A stretch of 64,000 bases of DNA from NCBI GenBank assembly GCA_027886175.1, contig JAJNNQ010000026.1, positions 21,296,001 to 21,360,000 on the forward strand, written 5' to 3'. The notes beneath the pieces were generated by a model. The model saw only the letters and a list, made by a program, of their open reading frames with translations, was not told the origin of the DNA and did no database searches. Every line of letters starts with the position of its first letter. The stretch's first letter is position 1. This stretch comes from Phylloscopus collybita. Taxonomy: Eukaryota; Chordata; Aves; Passeriformes; Phylloscopidae. The position numbers and the translations under genes are program-made. This document shows positions 1 to 13,571 of the stretch, piece by piece.

Positions 1-199
1 TTAATCCTGTTCATTCTTAAACATTTTATATCTTTCAGCCCTTTTAACTCAACATACAGGTAACGGGGGGAGATTGATTTAAAAGCTTTCCCAACCTGTT
101 AGCATTATGGAGATATATTTATACTCCCTGTCAGGGAGAATCCTGTATGACAGGGAAGGGCTGAAGGCATTCAGCCATCCACCCCTCTGCCAGGCTTCA
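1..199. other. Intergenic, nothing recognised
   Basis: No gene or repeat recognised in this stretch; it leads into a CR1 tail. Confidence 0.5.
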
Positions 200-322
200 T
201 TTCAGATGATCAGAATTGGCCCTGAGTAACCTGGCCTGACCTAGCAGCCACCCCTGCTGTGAGTAGGAAGCAGGATCGGAAGACTCCTGAGGTCCCTTCC
301 AGCCTCAGTTACCTTATGGTCA
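200..322 (+). mobile_element. CR1 LINE 3'-end fragment
   Basis: The stretch has the arrangement of a CR1 3' tail in the plus direction: a 'gagtaacctggcctgacctag' type segment, then 'gaggtcccttccagcctcag'. These correspond to the CR1 segments around 'gcaacctggtctag' and 'aggtcccttccaacctca'. It is diverged and 5'-truncated, and the terminal octamer repeat is not preserved. Confidence 0.55.
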
Positions 323-1391
323 GGTACTGGGAGCTACTGTTTGCATTAGACTTTAATATGATGAGCCTGAGCAAAGCAAATTTTCTAAAGTTCCAGAGGA
401 ACTTTCCAAACCTCCAAATGTGCAGATAGACGTGAAGCTCTCACCATGGTGTAGACATTCAAGCTTACGTGAAAAACACCTCAGATACCCAATCTTGGAG
501 CCACACACCTGCCTTGAAAGAGAAGAAGAAATTATTGTAACTCATTGATATCCTCAAAATATACATCTCACTTCCTACAACAGCTGTGACACCTCTTTCT
601 GCTCCTTCACTTAATACAAATCATGAGCCATGGCCACTCATAGTCCCAGGGAGGCACTGCAACCACATCATGCTGTGCACAGACCTTCCCATCAAGCAGG
701 CACAAATCCTTGCTGCCCTCCCATGGCAACAGATCTGATGTCGCCTCCTTGGCCGGGGGGTTAGAGACCATCAAACTGATGGCCTGCAGCACACGAAAGG
801 ATGCACAAACAGCCCTTTGGATGAGTACATCATTGAGGTGATGGTGTAGGAACAACATACCTTTCTCACAAGGCAGGCCTCACCCTAGTCCATGGGGTGA
901 CCACCATCTATCATGTTTGCTTCCTTAGTGCCCTTTGTGGGATACACATTATGTAAGGGGAATGAAAATTATGAAGGTGTATATAGAGTTTGTGGGGGAA
1001 TTATTAGTAACTTTCAACTTAGCGTGCAAGCATAGACCTTTGGTAAGGCCCTGAGCAAGAACACAGGTTCAGTACCTGCTCAGTGTTGTTCTGGATTGTC
1101 ACATCACTAAGTCCACTCACTAACAGAAAAAATAAGCATGTGTACAAATGTCTGTAGAGTCAGGTCTTAGACCCATGGTGACATTTTCTCTGACTGATTT
1201 TGTTTGGTGTGCATGTTTGTACATGCTTTTTCTCAGAAATATCTCTCACAGCACTTTGAATGTCCTCTCCTTAGGAATGCAGAGGTCCTGCTGTCTGGAC
1301 AGGAGACCCATGCTTAGTTAAAAAGCCAAAGAATGAGAACTGTCCAGACATGTGGTAAATGTCCCAGGGTGAGGTGCACTTTATCCCATTA
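323..1391. other. Intergenic, nothing recognised
   Basis: No recognisable gene, splice-bounded exon or clear repeat. A minus-strand open frame of 83 codons lies at 607-858. It resembles no family I know and has no supporting signals. Confidence 0.5.
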
Positions 1392-1435
1392 TTATGCAGG
1401 ATCAAATCATTAATGAATGATTTTATCCTGCATAA
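1392..1435. repeat. Short hairpin, 20-bp arms
   Basis: Arms at 1392-1411 and 1416-1435 are reverse complements at 19 of 20 positions (one C/T difference), around a 4-base loop. Such compact near-perfect hairpins are typical of small palindromic transposon remnants, and a miRNA-like fold cannot be excluded. Confidence 0.7.
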
Positions 1436-1932
1436 TTTAGCTTTTATTTAGCTTCCTGGCTAGGATGTCCCTAAATTTTCCTCTGTTACATACCTCATTT
1501 TCTTTTATCTCCTCCAGATTCCTTGCTTAGACAGGAACACTCAGTTTACAAGTAGAATATAGAAAAGTCCTTATGAAATTACTTTGAACAAAGCCCTAGA
1601 TTCACAAAAAATCTGTCAGCACCATTTTCTTTTGAGGAGATGGTAGGGATAATGCTGTGTTTTAAATGTTTTCTTATATTCATTCTGCTGCTGATATCAT
1701 TCAATTCACAGCAACATTTTTTATTCTTCACATGACTAATTTGGTAGCACAAATCCAGAGTTGTCAGAAATCTGAATGTAAAGAAACTATTCTTAAATAT
1801 GAAAAACTGAGTTTTGAGGTGTCTGGATATAAGACCAAGCAATATATATGAACACTGTTTGTAGGATTACAGGATTGACAAGACAGATCAGGGTATCTGG
1901 CTGACTAAGATGCATGACTAAGGTGTAATATT

Positions 1933-1975
1933 TTCTGCTATAAAAAATACTTTTTTAGTATTTTTTATAGCAGAA
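1933..1975. repeat. Perfect hairpin, 19-bp arms
   Basis: Arms at 1933-1951 and 1957-1975 are exact reverse complements (TTCTGCTATAAAAAATACT and its partner) separated by five T residues. It is AT-rich and sits about 500 bp from another hairpin. Confidence 0.8.
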
Positions 1976-3900
1976 GTGCTGTAATAATAGTGTGTTGGGT
2001 TTACCTGTCAGGGTATAGGTGACACTGTGACACTTCCATAGATGAGATTTGAGAACTGAGATGACAGTCTCAGTTCCACTCCAGATCGTTTCCAAGATGC
2101 TGTAGATTAACAGAGTAATCAGGGACAAAATCACAGTCTGAGTCATTATGGGAAAGGTCCAAGAAAGTGGAAAAATTGGACCAGAAAAGGTCCTCAGGTT
2201 CAGGAACTGGTGTTTTCATCGTCAAGAGAAAATCTATCCTGGCACAGTGACACTTCAACACCTCCATGTCATGAGCACCTCCAGAACAGAGCTGAGGCTA
2301 AACTGTCAACTCTTGCAAAGCCTGTCGAAACCTTTGCTAAAAATAAAAAAGCTAACTCAACAAAAGGCCAGGCTAAGTGAGTATGAAATAGGATCCATCC
2401 TCTGAAGTGCAATTAGCTCATTTGGGTCAGGTGAACAGTTGAGTTAGTTTCATAGGGTATTGTTAAAAGGCTTAGGTTAATCACAGTGAAAGGTAACGCA
2501 CAGGTAAATTAGACAAGTAATCATCTGGTATCTTATATAGAAATATTATTTTAAAAGTCAAAATTAAGTATATTCAGTTAAAAGTATTAGGGACATTTTG
2601 ATAAACTGTAATTTTGTTTGTTTGTTTGTTTTATCCTGTAGAGGAGAATTTTCAGTTGTGATAATGTATGGCTTTTAGGCTAATAACTGAAATGTTAAAC
2701 ATTTTAACTGGTTTTAAAGTATGAGCACAGTCCATGCATACACTTTGATTGGTTCTAACTTCAGAGTGAGATAGTATATTATAAATAACTCATTTTCAAC
2801 AATTAAGATGCTTTTAATAAAAAAGGAACTTTTAAAGGCCTCCTTTTTTCCTAAATATTTTGGCCAATTGAATAATAGCTCATTAGCCATGAGGTTGCCT
2901 GTACATTCATGTAGCAGCGAATCTTTAATTTGTCACTTAATGGGCACCTAATCTACAAAATGTACTGCTGAAAAATACTGCTGAAGTAAAAATCCATCAG
3001 GCCTGAAAAGTATTGTTACTTATTTACATTTATGAATACCATAATTAACCAAAATAATTACAAATCTTCTACAAAATGAAAGTTCGAAGGAGAAATGAAA
3101 AAGCATTGTATTTTATACTACTCTCTAAGAGCTCACAGGAGATTTCTTTGGAAATATATGACTTGATACCTATCTCTTCTATGTTCTGACTAGGTTAGTA
3201 CTGACAATATGTACCAGCCTAGATAAACTAGTGAAGTTCTGGAAAACAGAATTAATTATAATCTCCTCCAAACCTGTAAAAATAGTTGCCATATATAAAC
3301 ATGCCTCTTTCTGTTTGCTGACTGTTAAGTTGAAGCCAGGGTTAGACATAAGTATCTAACTTTATTTATTTATGACATATTCTGCACTGTTTATCCTATC
3401 ATAAAAGGACAGGATGGAGAGCAACAACATACAGTTTTATTTGTTGAAATTTCATCCAAAGTTCCTACGTTTGCAGAAGGAAATGTATTTTTTCTAAATT
3501 TTTAAAACCCCAAGGATGCAGTCATTAATATGTCATAAGCTTGTGTTTTACAAAAGACACTATTTTAGTGTATTTTGTACGTGGTGCCAAAAGTGCACTG
3601 GATGTTTTCTTTTAAAAATGAAGGTTTCCTGCCTAATCCACTTGTTCTAATCTCCAGCTGCCTTTTTGGTAAAATATGAGCTGAAGAAAAACAAAAAAAC
3701 ATTAACTTTTTAGTTTGTTTTTTTTTCTATTCCTTTTTGGTTGCTATTCCTTCATTGTTTTAACACACCAGTACAACGATAATTCAAAAATATTTTTGCT
3801 TAATAAATCACTGCCTGCTATTCTCTACAAATAAATACATTTCACTGAGCCACAAATACAGATTGAGCTGCTGCTGGCTGTGTTTTCCATCTGCAGAGCC
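1976..3900. other. AT-rich intergenic DNA
   Basis: No gene recognised. A short (TTTG)n run lies near 2613-2630. Overlapping open frames at 1955-2405 on both strands are short, unspliced and match nothing known to me. Confidence 0.5.
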
Positions 3901-3911
3901 TTTCCCCAAAC

Positions 3912-3950
3912 TGCCTGACGACGTCACATAGATTATTCTGACTCATTGGG
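3912..3950. promoter_or_regulatory. Candidate CRE / AP-1 / inverted CCAAT cluster
   Basis: Within about 30 bp there is a CRE-like CGACGTCA ending at 3926, a consensus AP-1 site TGACTCA at 3939-3945, and ATTGG (inverted CCAAT) directly overlapping it. It lies in a locally less AT-rich patch about 10 kb downstream of PNRC1. Motifs of this length occur by chance; only their clustering is notable. Confidence 0.3.
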
Positions 3951-6900
3951 ATCTCACAAAGCCTCTGCCTAACGCAGGTATTAGCAGCAGCAAATATTAG
4001 CAGTGGACATCAACTCGATGAAGCAGCAGAATAAAGCAGATAGAGAATTTTTAAGGGTGGTTGAGTCTGCATGTGATGAAAAATAAATACAGGGAAGGAT
4101 TGATTTAATCTGTTTACATAACTGACTTAAAATTAACTTGCAATTAGGCCCTCACCAAGAATTACTCAGTGATTATACCCTCCAGCTGCCTAATACAAGC
4201 ATGGGTTCTGGGCAAAGCTGTAATGAGGAGGAATGAGCTGCTGCTCCCCAAATGGGTCTTTTTGGGGCCACCCCTGTGAAATGCCAAAGCAAGCCACTAA
4301 AGGAAACTCAGCCTATGCCCTATGAGGCCTTGACACTGCGTTTTCCCTACTATTCACTTCCCTGTACCCTTAAGCACAGCACACAAAAAGCTGTATTCAT
4401 GTGCTTCAACGACGCCTGCGGCAGTAACTCCATCCGCTGAAGCAAATGTATCAGTGTTCTTTTCCATCGCAATCGCACATGGAGCATTTCACCTTTTCTG
4501 TCAGTAGTACTGTGGTTTTTTAACCATTTGTCTGTTAATTCTTTTCTTCGCTCATCACCTCTGTGTCTACCTGGTGTCAATGCTCCCTGGAAGTGAACCA
4601 AAAAGTTACTGAATGTGTCCGTGGTTACTTTGTGCGTAAAATGCATTCCTTACATTTTTGGTAGGGAAATTAAGGAAGGGTGGAGGTGTGCTAGAGGTCC
4701 TTAAAAAGCGATGTCTGGTTGCAGCTGAGGAAGACAACATGGAGAAAGGTTTCTGTGTCAGCAGAGCTCTTTCCTCTGGTCATCAGGTATCGGCTTCCCA
4801 CTCCTTCTTCAGTATCTCACCGAAGCCCAGCGGGAAAGCACGTCCTTCCCAGTCCCAAGAACAAGCACTGCCCACATCACCACCTCAGCAGTGTTAAAAG
4901 TGAGCAAAGCCCTTCCTAAGAAAATTGTGACTAAGATGGCATTTGGATGAAGGCTGCAAAGACTTGATCAAGATTACTTTTACCCTTCCCCCACATCTTC
5001 ACATTGTTTTCCCACAGTATTTGAAAAGTAGGGCGCGTCTGTGTTAATAATCATATAAACATGCAGCAGTTTGGGAGACTGGAAATAATCACTTACAACA
5101 GCAATACAGGTTAACTCTTCAGCATTGCCACAGGGGAGAGGATAAAATCAGGCTGTGTTGCCTGTATAGAAGCTTCTGTTTCATCTCAGGGCTATTTCGG
5201 GGTGTGGGCTGCCTCTCACTGAGTGCTACTTCTGGGGCTGTGAAGTGAAAACCGGAAAACCTGGGGTTTTTTTGGAAGGCTGCCTTCTTTAAACACTCTG
5301 AAATACACTGATATAGCCATCAAAGCTGGCATGTTTCAGAACTTCACTGAAGCTGGTGGCTATGTGATCCAGATGGGGGCTTGCCAGAACTAGGGGTCCT
5401 AACCTGACCCCTCCTTTTACCCCACCACTTCCTAAAAACAGAAATTTCAATGTGTGTGTTGCTTGTTCATTTTTGTGTACCCAGCTATGGCTCTCCAGAG
5501 CCTTGGCATGTATTCCCAACAGCACTGTAGTCAGAAAAATAAAAGAAATAGAAATTCATACCTGAAAAATAAAGAGTGAAAATGAAAAGTGTTGAAAACA
5601 TGAGTTCAGTTGAACTAACAGTACACAGACACAGTTAGTTGATCAGTTATCTCTGTGGAAAAAGTAATGGCACCTGTGTTACCAGTTTCTCTTTATTAAA
5701 GTTAACTTACATGCAGCAAGAAGTCACATGGCTGCTGTTGAATTCAATCCCAATGGTTATAAATTTGAAAGACTACCTTTGACCAAAATGAGAGAAAACA
5801 CAAAGGAGCAGTGTAAACTCTTACCTTAAATTGCCTACAACACAACCAGGTCAGAAATGTTTGGCTAACCATGGAACTACTACTGAACACTCAGCCAGCC
5901 ACTGTCTGTAGCAGGAGGCTAAGGAGTTTTGGACATGTGCAGCAAGCAGGCTGTATGTGTGACAGGCTCTCAAACAGCAGACTCAGCCTGGAAAATTAGA
6001 TAAAAAAGCCTTGGTCCATGAGTGTCAGAGCTGCAGGCTGCATTTTCATCTTCTTGGCATGTCCTCCTGCCAGTGACCAGTCCAGGTCAGACCCCTCAGA
6101 CTTCCTGATCTCTGAGGAAACAATTCTTAAATTCTAATTGTTTGGGGTTTTGAGTTGTGTTTGACGGATTCATTCTATGGTACCTGTGTGGGCAAGTACA
6201 TCAGTTGTTTCTAGTCCTCCAGGATATCGAGTGAGGTGCATTATGGTTATCAAGGCTTGACAGGTCAATTCATATCAGTTTGACAGGAGAAATCTCAAGA
6301 GAATCATTGCCTCTTGTAAAAATCTAACTGTCCTCTAGGAAAAAGTACATACTGTCTTAGAGGAATTGTACCCAGAACACAGCAGAATAAATGTGACACA
6401 CTCAATTTGATTTTTCAAGTGAAAAAACCTACATATATGAACATTTGCCGGGAAGTGAGGGAAACTGAGAACGTTTAAATGTGTTTAGGAGGAAATACAA
6501 GAAAAAAGAAACAGCTGCAGTGAAAAGTAAAGAAAACAGTTTGGGAAAGTGATGGGAAAGCTTGAGGTGTTAAGAAGGACTGGCTGGTGGTACAGAGAAA
6601 CTGGATCACTCGCAAATTGCATGTTCTGTCCTCCTGGAGGAAGATGCTCTCTCTTGGGAAAGACTGGGCCTCTCTCTTTCTTCCAGGATCTAATGAAAGG
6701 CTAAAGATAAAGCAAATGTAAACTCAAGGAACTATGAGGATACTGCACATGTCCATGGCCCTCTCAGCCAGCTGCTGGCTGCTGCATGTTTGTACACTAC
6801 TGGAGAACAGCAGCTAATGAGTAGAAACTGTTGACTTATCATCAGCCTCCCCACTGCTGGTCATGGGGGGAGGAGAGTGGTATTTCTAGATATTATATCA

Positions 6901-9330
6901 GTGGGTCCAAAAAGGGGTGGAGAAAAGTGTAATAGTCATCTTTATTGTGCAAATTGCTAAAAGTATTGTGTAATAAAACTGTATACAACATAAAATCTAG
7001 GTGCATACTGATTTATCTCACCAGTCCTATCAAACTGCCAATATTTCTAAGCAGAACCTTGTATTAACTGTATTTTACAGACTACACAGTGAGACAAGGA
7101 AGACTTGCAGATCACACACACAAGAAACCATATGTACTGGCAAAGGCAAAACCTGGCTGGACCTCCAGACACTATCTGGGTGAATGAACAGCCTACTGAG
7201 GGATGTCAAGCCAGCCAGTTCTCTTCTGCATGCCTGCTTTCCCAGCTGTAAAACATGAAGGCTTCTGACATACAGTATCATGTATGTCATCATATATGAT
7301 ACATATATGTCATATAAATCATCATATTTCATCTGGCTACTTCTAAACAACCATGAAAATCTGAAAGCAGTAAGCACTTGTGCAGCATTTTGTGACACTT
7401 GAAGCAGTGCTAACCACTAAGAATGCTGTATCAAGATCCAATTTCTAGTAATGAACAGTAGGTACTGACTAGTCAGAGAAAGAGTCAGTTACAAGATCTG
7501 TCATCTCACACTCATTCTCAAGATGGTCCCAGTCAAGGAGTAGAAGCAAATTGAGTTTCATCTAGCCATTAAAATTCCTTAAATTTGCAGTAACATCAGC
7601 TACCTTAGGAGGTACTTTTTTCTTGCAGTATCTTTCCTTCCAACATTAAACAATGGTGACATCTACACTGCTTCTCTCATCTATAAGTTGACTTTGTTTT
7701 TCAGGGTATTTTTTTCTACCTGTCTCACCATTTTTCCCCTTTTCACTCCCAGTACACAGGAGAAGGGGCACAAAAATACACCATCCCTTTTTTATTACTT
7801 GCATACAAAGAATGTCTAAAATTTTGACAAGATCTATCAATATACCACTCCATTAATTCCTACAATGAAGTTTTGCTATTCTAAATATGATAACATGCAA
7901 TTTCTGAATATCCTGATGCTAGGAATGAAACTCACGAAAGCTTCATGCTATATACACATAAAAGCCAATTACAGATCTCAAATTACGTATCATTTTAAGT
8001 AAGAGCACACCTTATTCTTTGTCATGCAGCTATGTCACTAGGCAGTAAAGAACACAAGAATCAGGTGATGAGAGAAACTAGAGGAAAGCCTGACTCTTTA
8101 TATTGAGCCCTTTATTAAATGTAGCTCTAGGTCTTGTTTCAGGAAATGAAAAACTAAATTTTATTTTGATGGCCATTGCCATCACTAGTTATAAGGACAT
8201 TGGCAAATTAAAGGGTTCAAAGGCCTACTTTATGAAAGCACACCACTTCATTAAAGGAGCAAATGGCATCTTGAATACAAACAGCAATCTCCTCAAAATC
8301 TTTTGCTTTATGGCCTTAAGAATGGCACAAGGGCCATGATGATTACATCACTTCTTGAAATACATACAGCCACTTACTGAACTACAACAAAAGAGTCAGC
8401 AAAGTCTGACTGTATGAGAAAAGTCCTGGATCCCCAAACACTTCCTCTTCCAGGTATAATTTAGGGAAAGTGCACCACTGGCAACCTACACTGTAAGTGC
8501 ATATAAGCAGCCTAGTTCTCAAACTGAAGACAAGAGTTTATGAACCATTCAGACTAAGTGCCACAGATGCCACACACATGTAGTAATATCACTAGGCTAA
8601 GGTTAAATAAATGTACCAATGCAGCCTTCCAAGAGAGTCAGGACTTTGCAAAATTTAAAGGCCTGTTTTTTGGGAGTTGAATAAATGAGATTTATTACCC
8701 CATGGGAAAAAAAGTTAGAGAAGAATGCTGACTTCAACACAGAGGGAGACTCTGCTAGAACATGTTTGTTGCACAAATTAATTCCTCAGGAAACTTTTTC
8801 AAATTCAGCTGAATCATTGACCTTCCTGTCTTAGCTCTGGTAACACACTCCCAAAGCAAGCCAGAGAAGCTCACAGCCTCAAAATTGCTGGTAACATTCT
8901 ATTGCTCAATTTCAGCACTTAGGTCCTTTTGTTGGATAATGTATTTCTCCTTGATTGATGGATTTGCCCTTCATCAACCTTTTCTAGTGAAACAGCAACT
9001 AAGTATTTCTTGCTATCAAAAATATTTAACACTGTGATTCCTGTTCAACAAGGTAGCATCAGTTTTTCACAGTAAATGCTTAATTTTACAACTTCACCTC
9101 TTACTTACATCATAGCCTCTTTCAGGTAAGAATCAGCCTACTCCTAACAGAAAACCATCTTGGAAATACAACAGAAAATGAATCCTCTTAAAAAGTTCAG
9201 TCAAGCATATAATATGAAAAAAATATTGAAAGAACACATTGTAAAATCAAAATTCAAAGAGCACAAGAAGTTGTAGAAGAAAATATGGAATATGTTTAAC
9301 TGCATAATGGAACTGTCAAGACTTTCCTTC
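3951..9330. other. Intergenic, no gene recognised
   Basis: No recognisable coding exon or RNA gene. Open frames at 4252-4919, 7075-7398 and 8103-8339 are under 110 codons, have no known family resemblance, and lack splice or promoter support. A TA/TG-rich imperfect repeat lies near 7270-7330. Confidence 0.5.
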
Positions 9331-9628
9331 CAGAACCTGAAGGGAACCTACAAGAAAGATAGAGAAGGACTTCTATTTAAAAGAGCATATAGGGACAGGC
9401 AAGGGGAAATGGCTTCAGATTGAAGGAGAGTAAGCATAATTAGGTATTAGGATGAAGTTCTTTGCTATAAAGGTGGTGAGGCACTACAACATACTATTCA
9501 GAGAAAGTTGGGGATGCCCCATCCCCAGAGGTGCTCCAGGCCAGGATGGAGGAGGCCTTGAGCAACCTGGTCTAGAGGAGTGTCCCTGCCCATGGCAAGG
9601 GAGTTGGAACTAAATGATCTTTAAAACT
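9331..9628 (+). mobile_element. CR1 LINE 3' end, 5'-truncated
   Basis: Successive segments follow the CR1 3' region in the plus direction: 'aacctacaagaaagatagag', 'gggacaggcaaggggaaatg', 'aaggtggtgaggcactacaa', 'gatgccccatccccagaggt', 'ggccttgagcaacctggtct' and 'ttggaactaaatgatcttta'. The terminal octamer repeat is lost. It is non-coding and diverged. Confidence 0.85.
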
Positions 9629-9959
9629 GCGTAAAAGAAAAAGAAATCCTTAACTGTCACAGTTATCAAATGTTCTATAATGCAAAAGCTTAAAAAATAA
9701 CCTGAAAATGACTGAAGTACTGCTTAAAATGACATGCCTTGGATAACACATTAATCAGATGAAATAAAATTGAAGTCTCATATGCAGATTCCTTAAATAT
9801 TCAGCAGAATTCAGCAAAACCTCTGAAGAGATCTCGGTTGTAATAAATTACCATCAGTAATTGTTCACTAAACCATGCTACAGGGAAAACTTTGTTATTT
9901 CATCAAGACTATTCTTTCAGACATCTGGCAAAGTAAACAAAAGATAAGCAGAGCTAAAA

Positions 9960-10195
9960 AGCTGAGCAACCAGTTTTTGCAGAGATCGACTACAGGACTT
10001 TATTCTCACGACCACCGGGAAGACTCCCCCGCAACACTTCGCCAACACAAAAGAAACAGAAACGTGTCACAGGAAGCTGCAAAGTATAAAGAGCAGAGAC
10101 TTTCGGTGGTATGGTGCGAGCCAAGGTGGGGCAGGAGACCCCATGGCCGCCCAGCGCTGTTTTGCTTACTGGTGCTTGCTTAATGAATTCCAATA
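9960..10195 (-). mobile_element. Possible retroviral LTR fragment
   Basis: On the minus strand this GC-richer block contains AATAAAGTCC followed by a short tail, preceded by a GC-rich segment and a TATA-like 'ctttatacttt', an arrangement reminiscent of an LTR R/U5 boundary. No target-site duplication or partner LTR was identified. It could equally be unique sequence. Confidence 0.3.
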
Positions 10196-12850
10196 TTATT
10201 TTAATTGGGCTTGTGTCCAGTCAATTATCGAGACACACCTATAACACCAGTGTAATAGAGTTCAAATGCACACAGGATTTCTAGCTCCTGTTGCATTAGG
10301 AGGCAGAAACATTTCAGCCTTAGCAGAGCACCAAGCCAGCCATTATTAATGAAGCTGTGTAATGGGCTGAGCCTTAGTCATGCATGAGAAACCAACAACA
10401 GATACTTCTGTCCTCCATGAGAGCTAATTTTTCAGGACCATCAATGCACAACATTTAACTGTTTAGAAGTAAGGTGGTAGTTAACTCTCAGTTGATTCCC
10501 CCACAGTTCTGCACAGCATTGCACTAGACTTTTAAACATAAAGAATTTCCATTATCTAACTGAAGTGCTAATGTTCAGTTTCCCCAATGATCTCAGATGA
10601 TTTAATAAGCAACTTATTTAATTCCTGTACAGCAGACACACGACTAGCTGGTAACATATCCACTAATTTTGTTCATTTTCTTCCTTAAAGGCTGGTCACT
10701 CTGTAATTTTACATGACACTGCAAACAAGCCCTCCAAATACGACACTAATGTTTTGCTGGTTCTTAACTCAAGAGAGTACATTCATGTAATACAATGGCT
10801 CCTGTTCAGGGAACTGGGATAAGGAATCTGTCAAAGTGAAGGAAATCTTGAGAGTGAAAATCCCTATTAGATGATATTGTAGAAACATAAAGCAGGAAAG
10901 TGACAAGTGCAGAACATGGTCCTAAAAGATGACCATGTTCTGATTTTCAGCTGGTCATGTTCAAGTGTACGTTGCACTTAAGCCTAATATACAAACCAGT
11001 CCATTGTGCAGGAAGGGACTCAGCCCGAAGATCTCAGGAAGCCAGAAACACGAAGTGCTCCAACACTTCTGCCGGATCGTTGGCACAGATGTCTGCTTAA
11101 ATATGCTTTGGGTTTTCTGCTGTTTATAAAGACCAGATTGTTATCTTACCCTTTAGGGTCCAACAAGGTAGTTTTACGTTCCCAACACTTCAGAACTCTC
11201 AACCACCACCTCTCAAAGAACTACGAGGAGCTGAAAACTATTGGCAATTAACATTTAATAAATCCTTTAACCCTGAGGGATGTGTTGGCAAATCAGGGCA
11301 GGAACAAAGAGGTTAAGTGACACCAAAAAATAATACCTAGGATCAGAGCTAGCATTCACACTGTCAGCTCCGAAGGTAAGGAAGAGGCTGCTGGTAATGA
11401 GACAATAATCGGGGGTGGGGAGGGAAAAGGACACATCCTTCTAAAAAATGCCAACCCACCAGCTGATGGAAACTCCCTCTTTATCAAGCTAGTTAGCAAG
11501 ATTCACGGTGGCTAGATAAAATCAAGCATTGCTAAAGCTATGGGCAATTGTCAAAGCATTTTGTTTTGCACTTCCACAAAAGACACTCAGGCAAAAGGAA
11601 AAAAGGGGAGGGAGGGAAGGCAGAACAGCAGATCAATACAGCATTTACCAAATATAGCAAACTGGGACTTAAGAGTGTCCTTGAGTCATCCTTGGTGACA
11701 TTCCAGTGGAATTCAAAAAAATTTTAAAAATCCCACAAACAGAAAACCAGGAGGGGTTTTGTTCATTTTTAGAACAGAAGATGGGGGACACTAAATTATG
11801 GAGTATTTAGATTAGGCAGGAAACCGGGTTGTTGAAGCCACACACTGACCTCAATGACACCAATACCAGTCTCTTTTGCAAGAGAGTGAACGTCTAATTC
11901 TTTGAGGTAAACCAAAAATTTTGTATCAACCCTTAGTTTAGAACACCTGTAGCAAAATGGCCTAATTTTACAACTACATAATCAGTGTCTATAAGCAAGC
12001 CAAAAAATCCTTAGTTTTTGAGCTTTTGACCAAGCTCATGTCAGGGCTGTACTAATGAATCCTACCAATTATTGCCCCGTGCAGAATGAAGTAATGCTCT
12101 GGACCAAAGCTGCAGCACGTGCACCATAAACACACCTAATGCTGCTTAATCGCTATCTCTACAAATGCTGTTCACACTTCAGAGCCACCTCAGCCAGACA
12201 CAAACAGCCATTTTCTTCCTACACACCTCTCCTCTCCTCTCCTAGGATGCCAGAGCAAGCAGAGTGTATTATTTTTGGTGGATCCAAAAACTTAAGAATG
12301 CTTTTCTATCTTATGTAAATTTCACATACTTCCTAGTATTAATCTTATTTAAACACTAGATTAGGAAAATAACTGCAAATCTGTTACCTCCTCAACATGC
12401 CTGTCAGACTAATCCACAATCCAATTCTTCTAGAAATTTAAGTCAGGGGTATGTATTTTCCAGCATAGCTATGAGCAAGAGACAAACCTGGTGAAAAATT
12501 AAAATTCGACTTGCTCCATTCACTTTATGTCACTGCTACTTTCCAGTATTGACTCGCTTAATAGCCACTTACTACGAAAACATTTAAGGAGCATTACTGC
12601 ATTAAAGTCTGACTGCCCAACTTCCTTGAAATCTGTTTTCAACAAACCAAACAATCCTAGAACGACTTGTCACAAAGCTAACTTTGTTTTTAAACCTAGG
12701 GAATTCTTGGTGAGCTATTTAATCTCTTAATTTTGCCTGAGACAGTTAGAAGACAAAGTATTTCTACTAGTACACTAAAAGGCAATCAAGTAATTTAAAT
12801 TCACATACTTGAATTAAAGACACACACTCAAAGAAATACAGAGACATGTA
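10196..12850. other. Intergenic, no gene recognised
   Basis: Nothing coding recognised. There is a 12-bp perfect inverted repeat (CAGAACATGGTC and its complement, 9-base loop) at 10910-10942. A 'cctctcctctcctctcct' tract lies near 12228-12244. The rest is unremarkable AT-rich DNA. Confidence 0.5.
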
Positions 12851-13571
12851 TAAGGGGAGGCCAAATTGTTTTATTTAATTTTTTAGTGACCAATTGAATT
12901 CTTGGCAGAAAGCTCTGCTTTTTCAGTTTGGGTTTGTTTTTTTTTTTCCTTGGGCTTTTTTTTTTTTGTTGGTTTTTTTAACTTCTTTAAAGAAATCAGC
13001 AGTGCTCAAATTGGTGGGTTGGAATTTTAGTCAAATTCCAGTTAATTTTAAAAATGAACAGATGAACAGGAATTCCAGACAGTTTCCAGAGCAGAGGGCA
13101 AAACTTCACATTTGTATGAAAAATCCATGTTTATACTTGATTGGGAGGCAGAATGTAAAACTATTGTCAGTAGTGCACAAATATAACATTCACATTTGAT
13201 CTGGAACCTTAATGAGAAAGCTGTACTCTCCTTCCAAATTTTCATTACCTTGTGCAAAGCAAGTCAAGTCTTCATGTGTCAAGCACACACGTAAAATTGT
13301 CCATATTTTATATACAAGACATCTACCAATCAGGCAGTGCAAAATACATCCTTTCATAACAAAACTAAAATGTACCTCTCAAAGTATGAACAAGAATATA
13401 CACATAATACAAGATGTACACTATTTACACAACCATAAAAAATATAATACAAGGATTTTTTTTTATGTGATTATAAGACTTGACAGTCTTTTGCAATTTG
13501 TGTTGCAACAAGGCATGTTTAAGTTTCCTGGATGGAGTTTTGTTTGCCAATTACTCAAGAGAACTTGGAAA
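12850..13571 (-). other. PNRC1: PNRC1 3' untranslated region (inferred)
   Basis: This AT-rich region follows the PNRC1 stop codon on the minus strand. A poly(A) signal AATAAA (minus strand) lies at 12870-12875, which would give a 3' UTR of about 700 nt ending near 12,850. Plus-strand open frames here (12894-13589) are antisense to the UTR and lack coding character. The exact cleavage site is inferred. Confidence 0.55.

Noticed and set aside
1..12850. Expected neighbour SRSF12 (next to PNRC1 in human)
   Set aside because: I looked for RRM motifs and an Arg/Ser repeat region and found none; the gene is probably left of the window.
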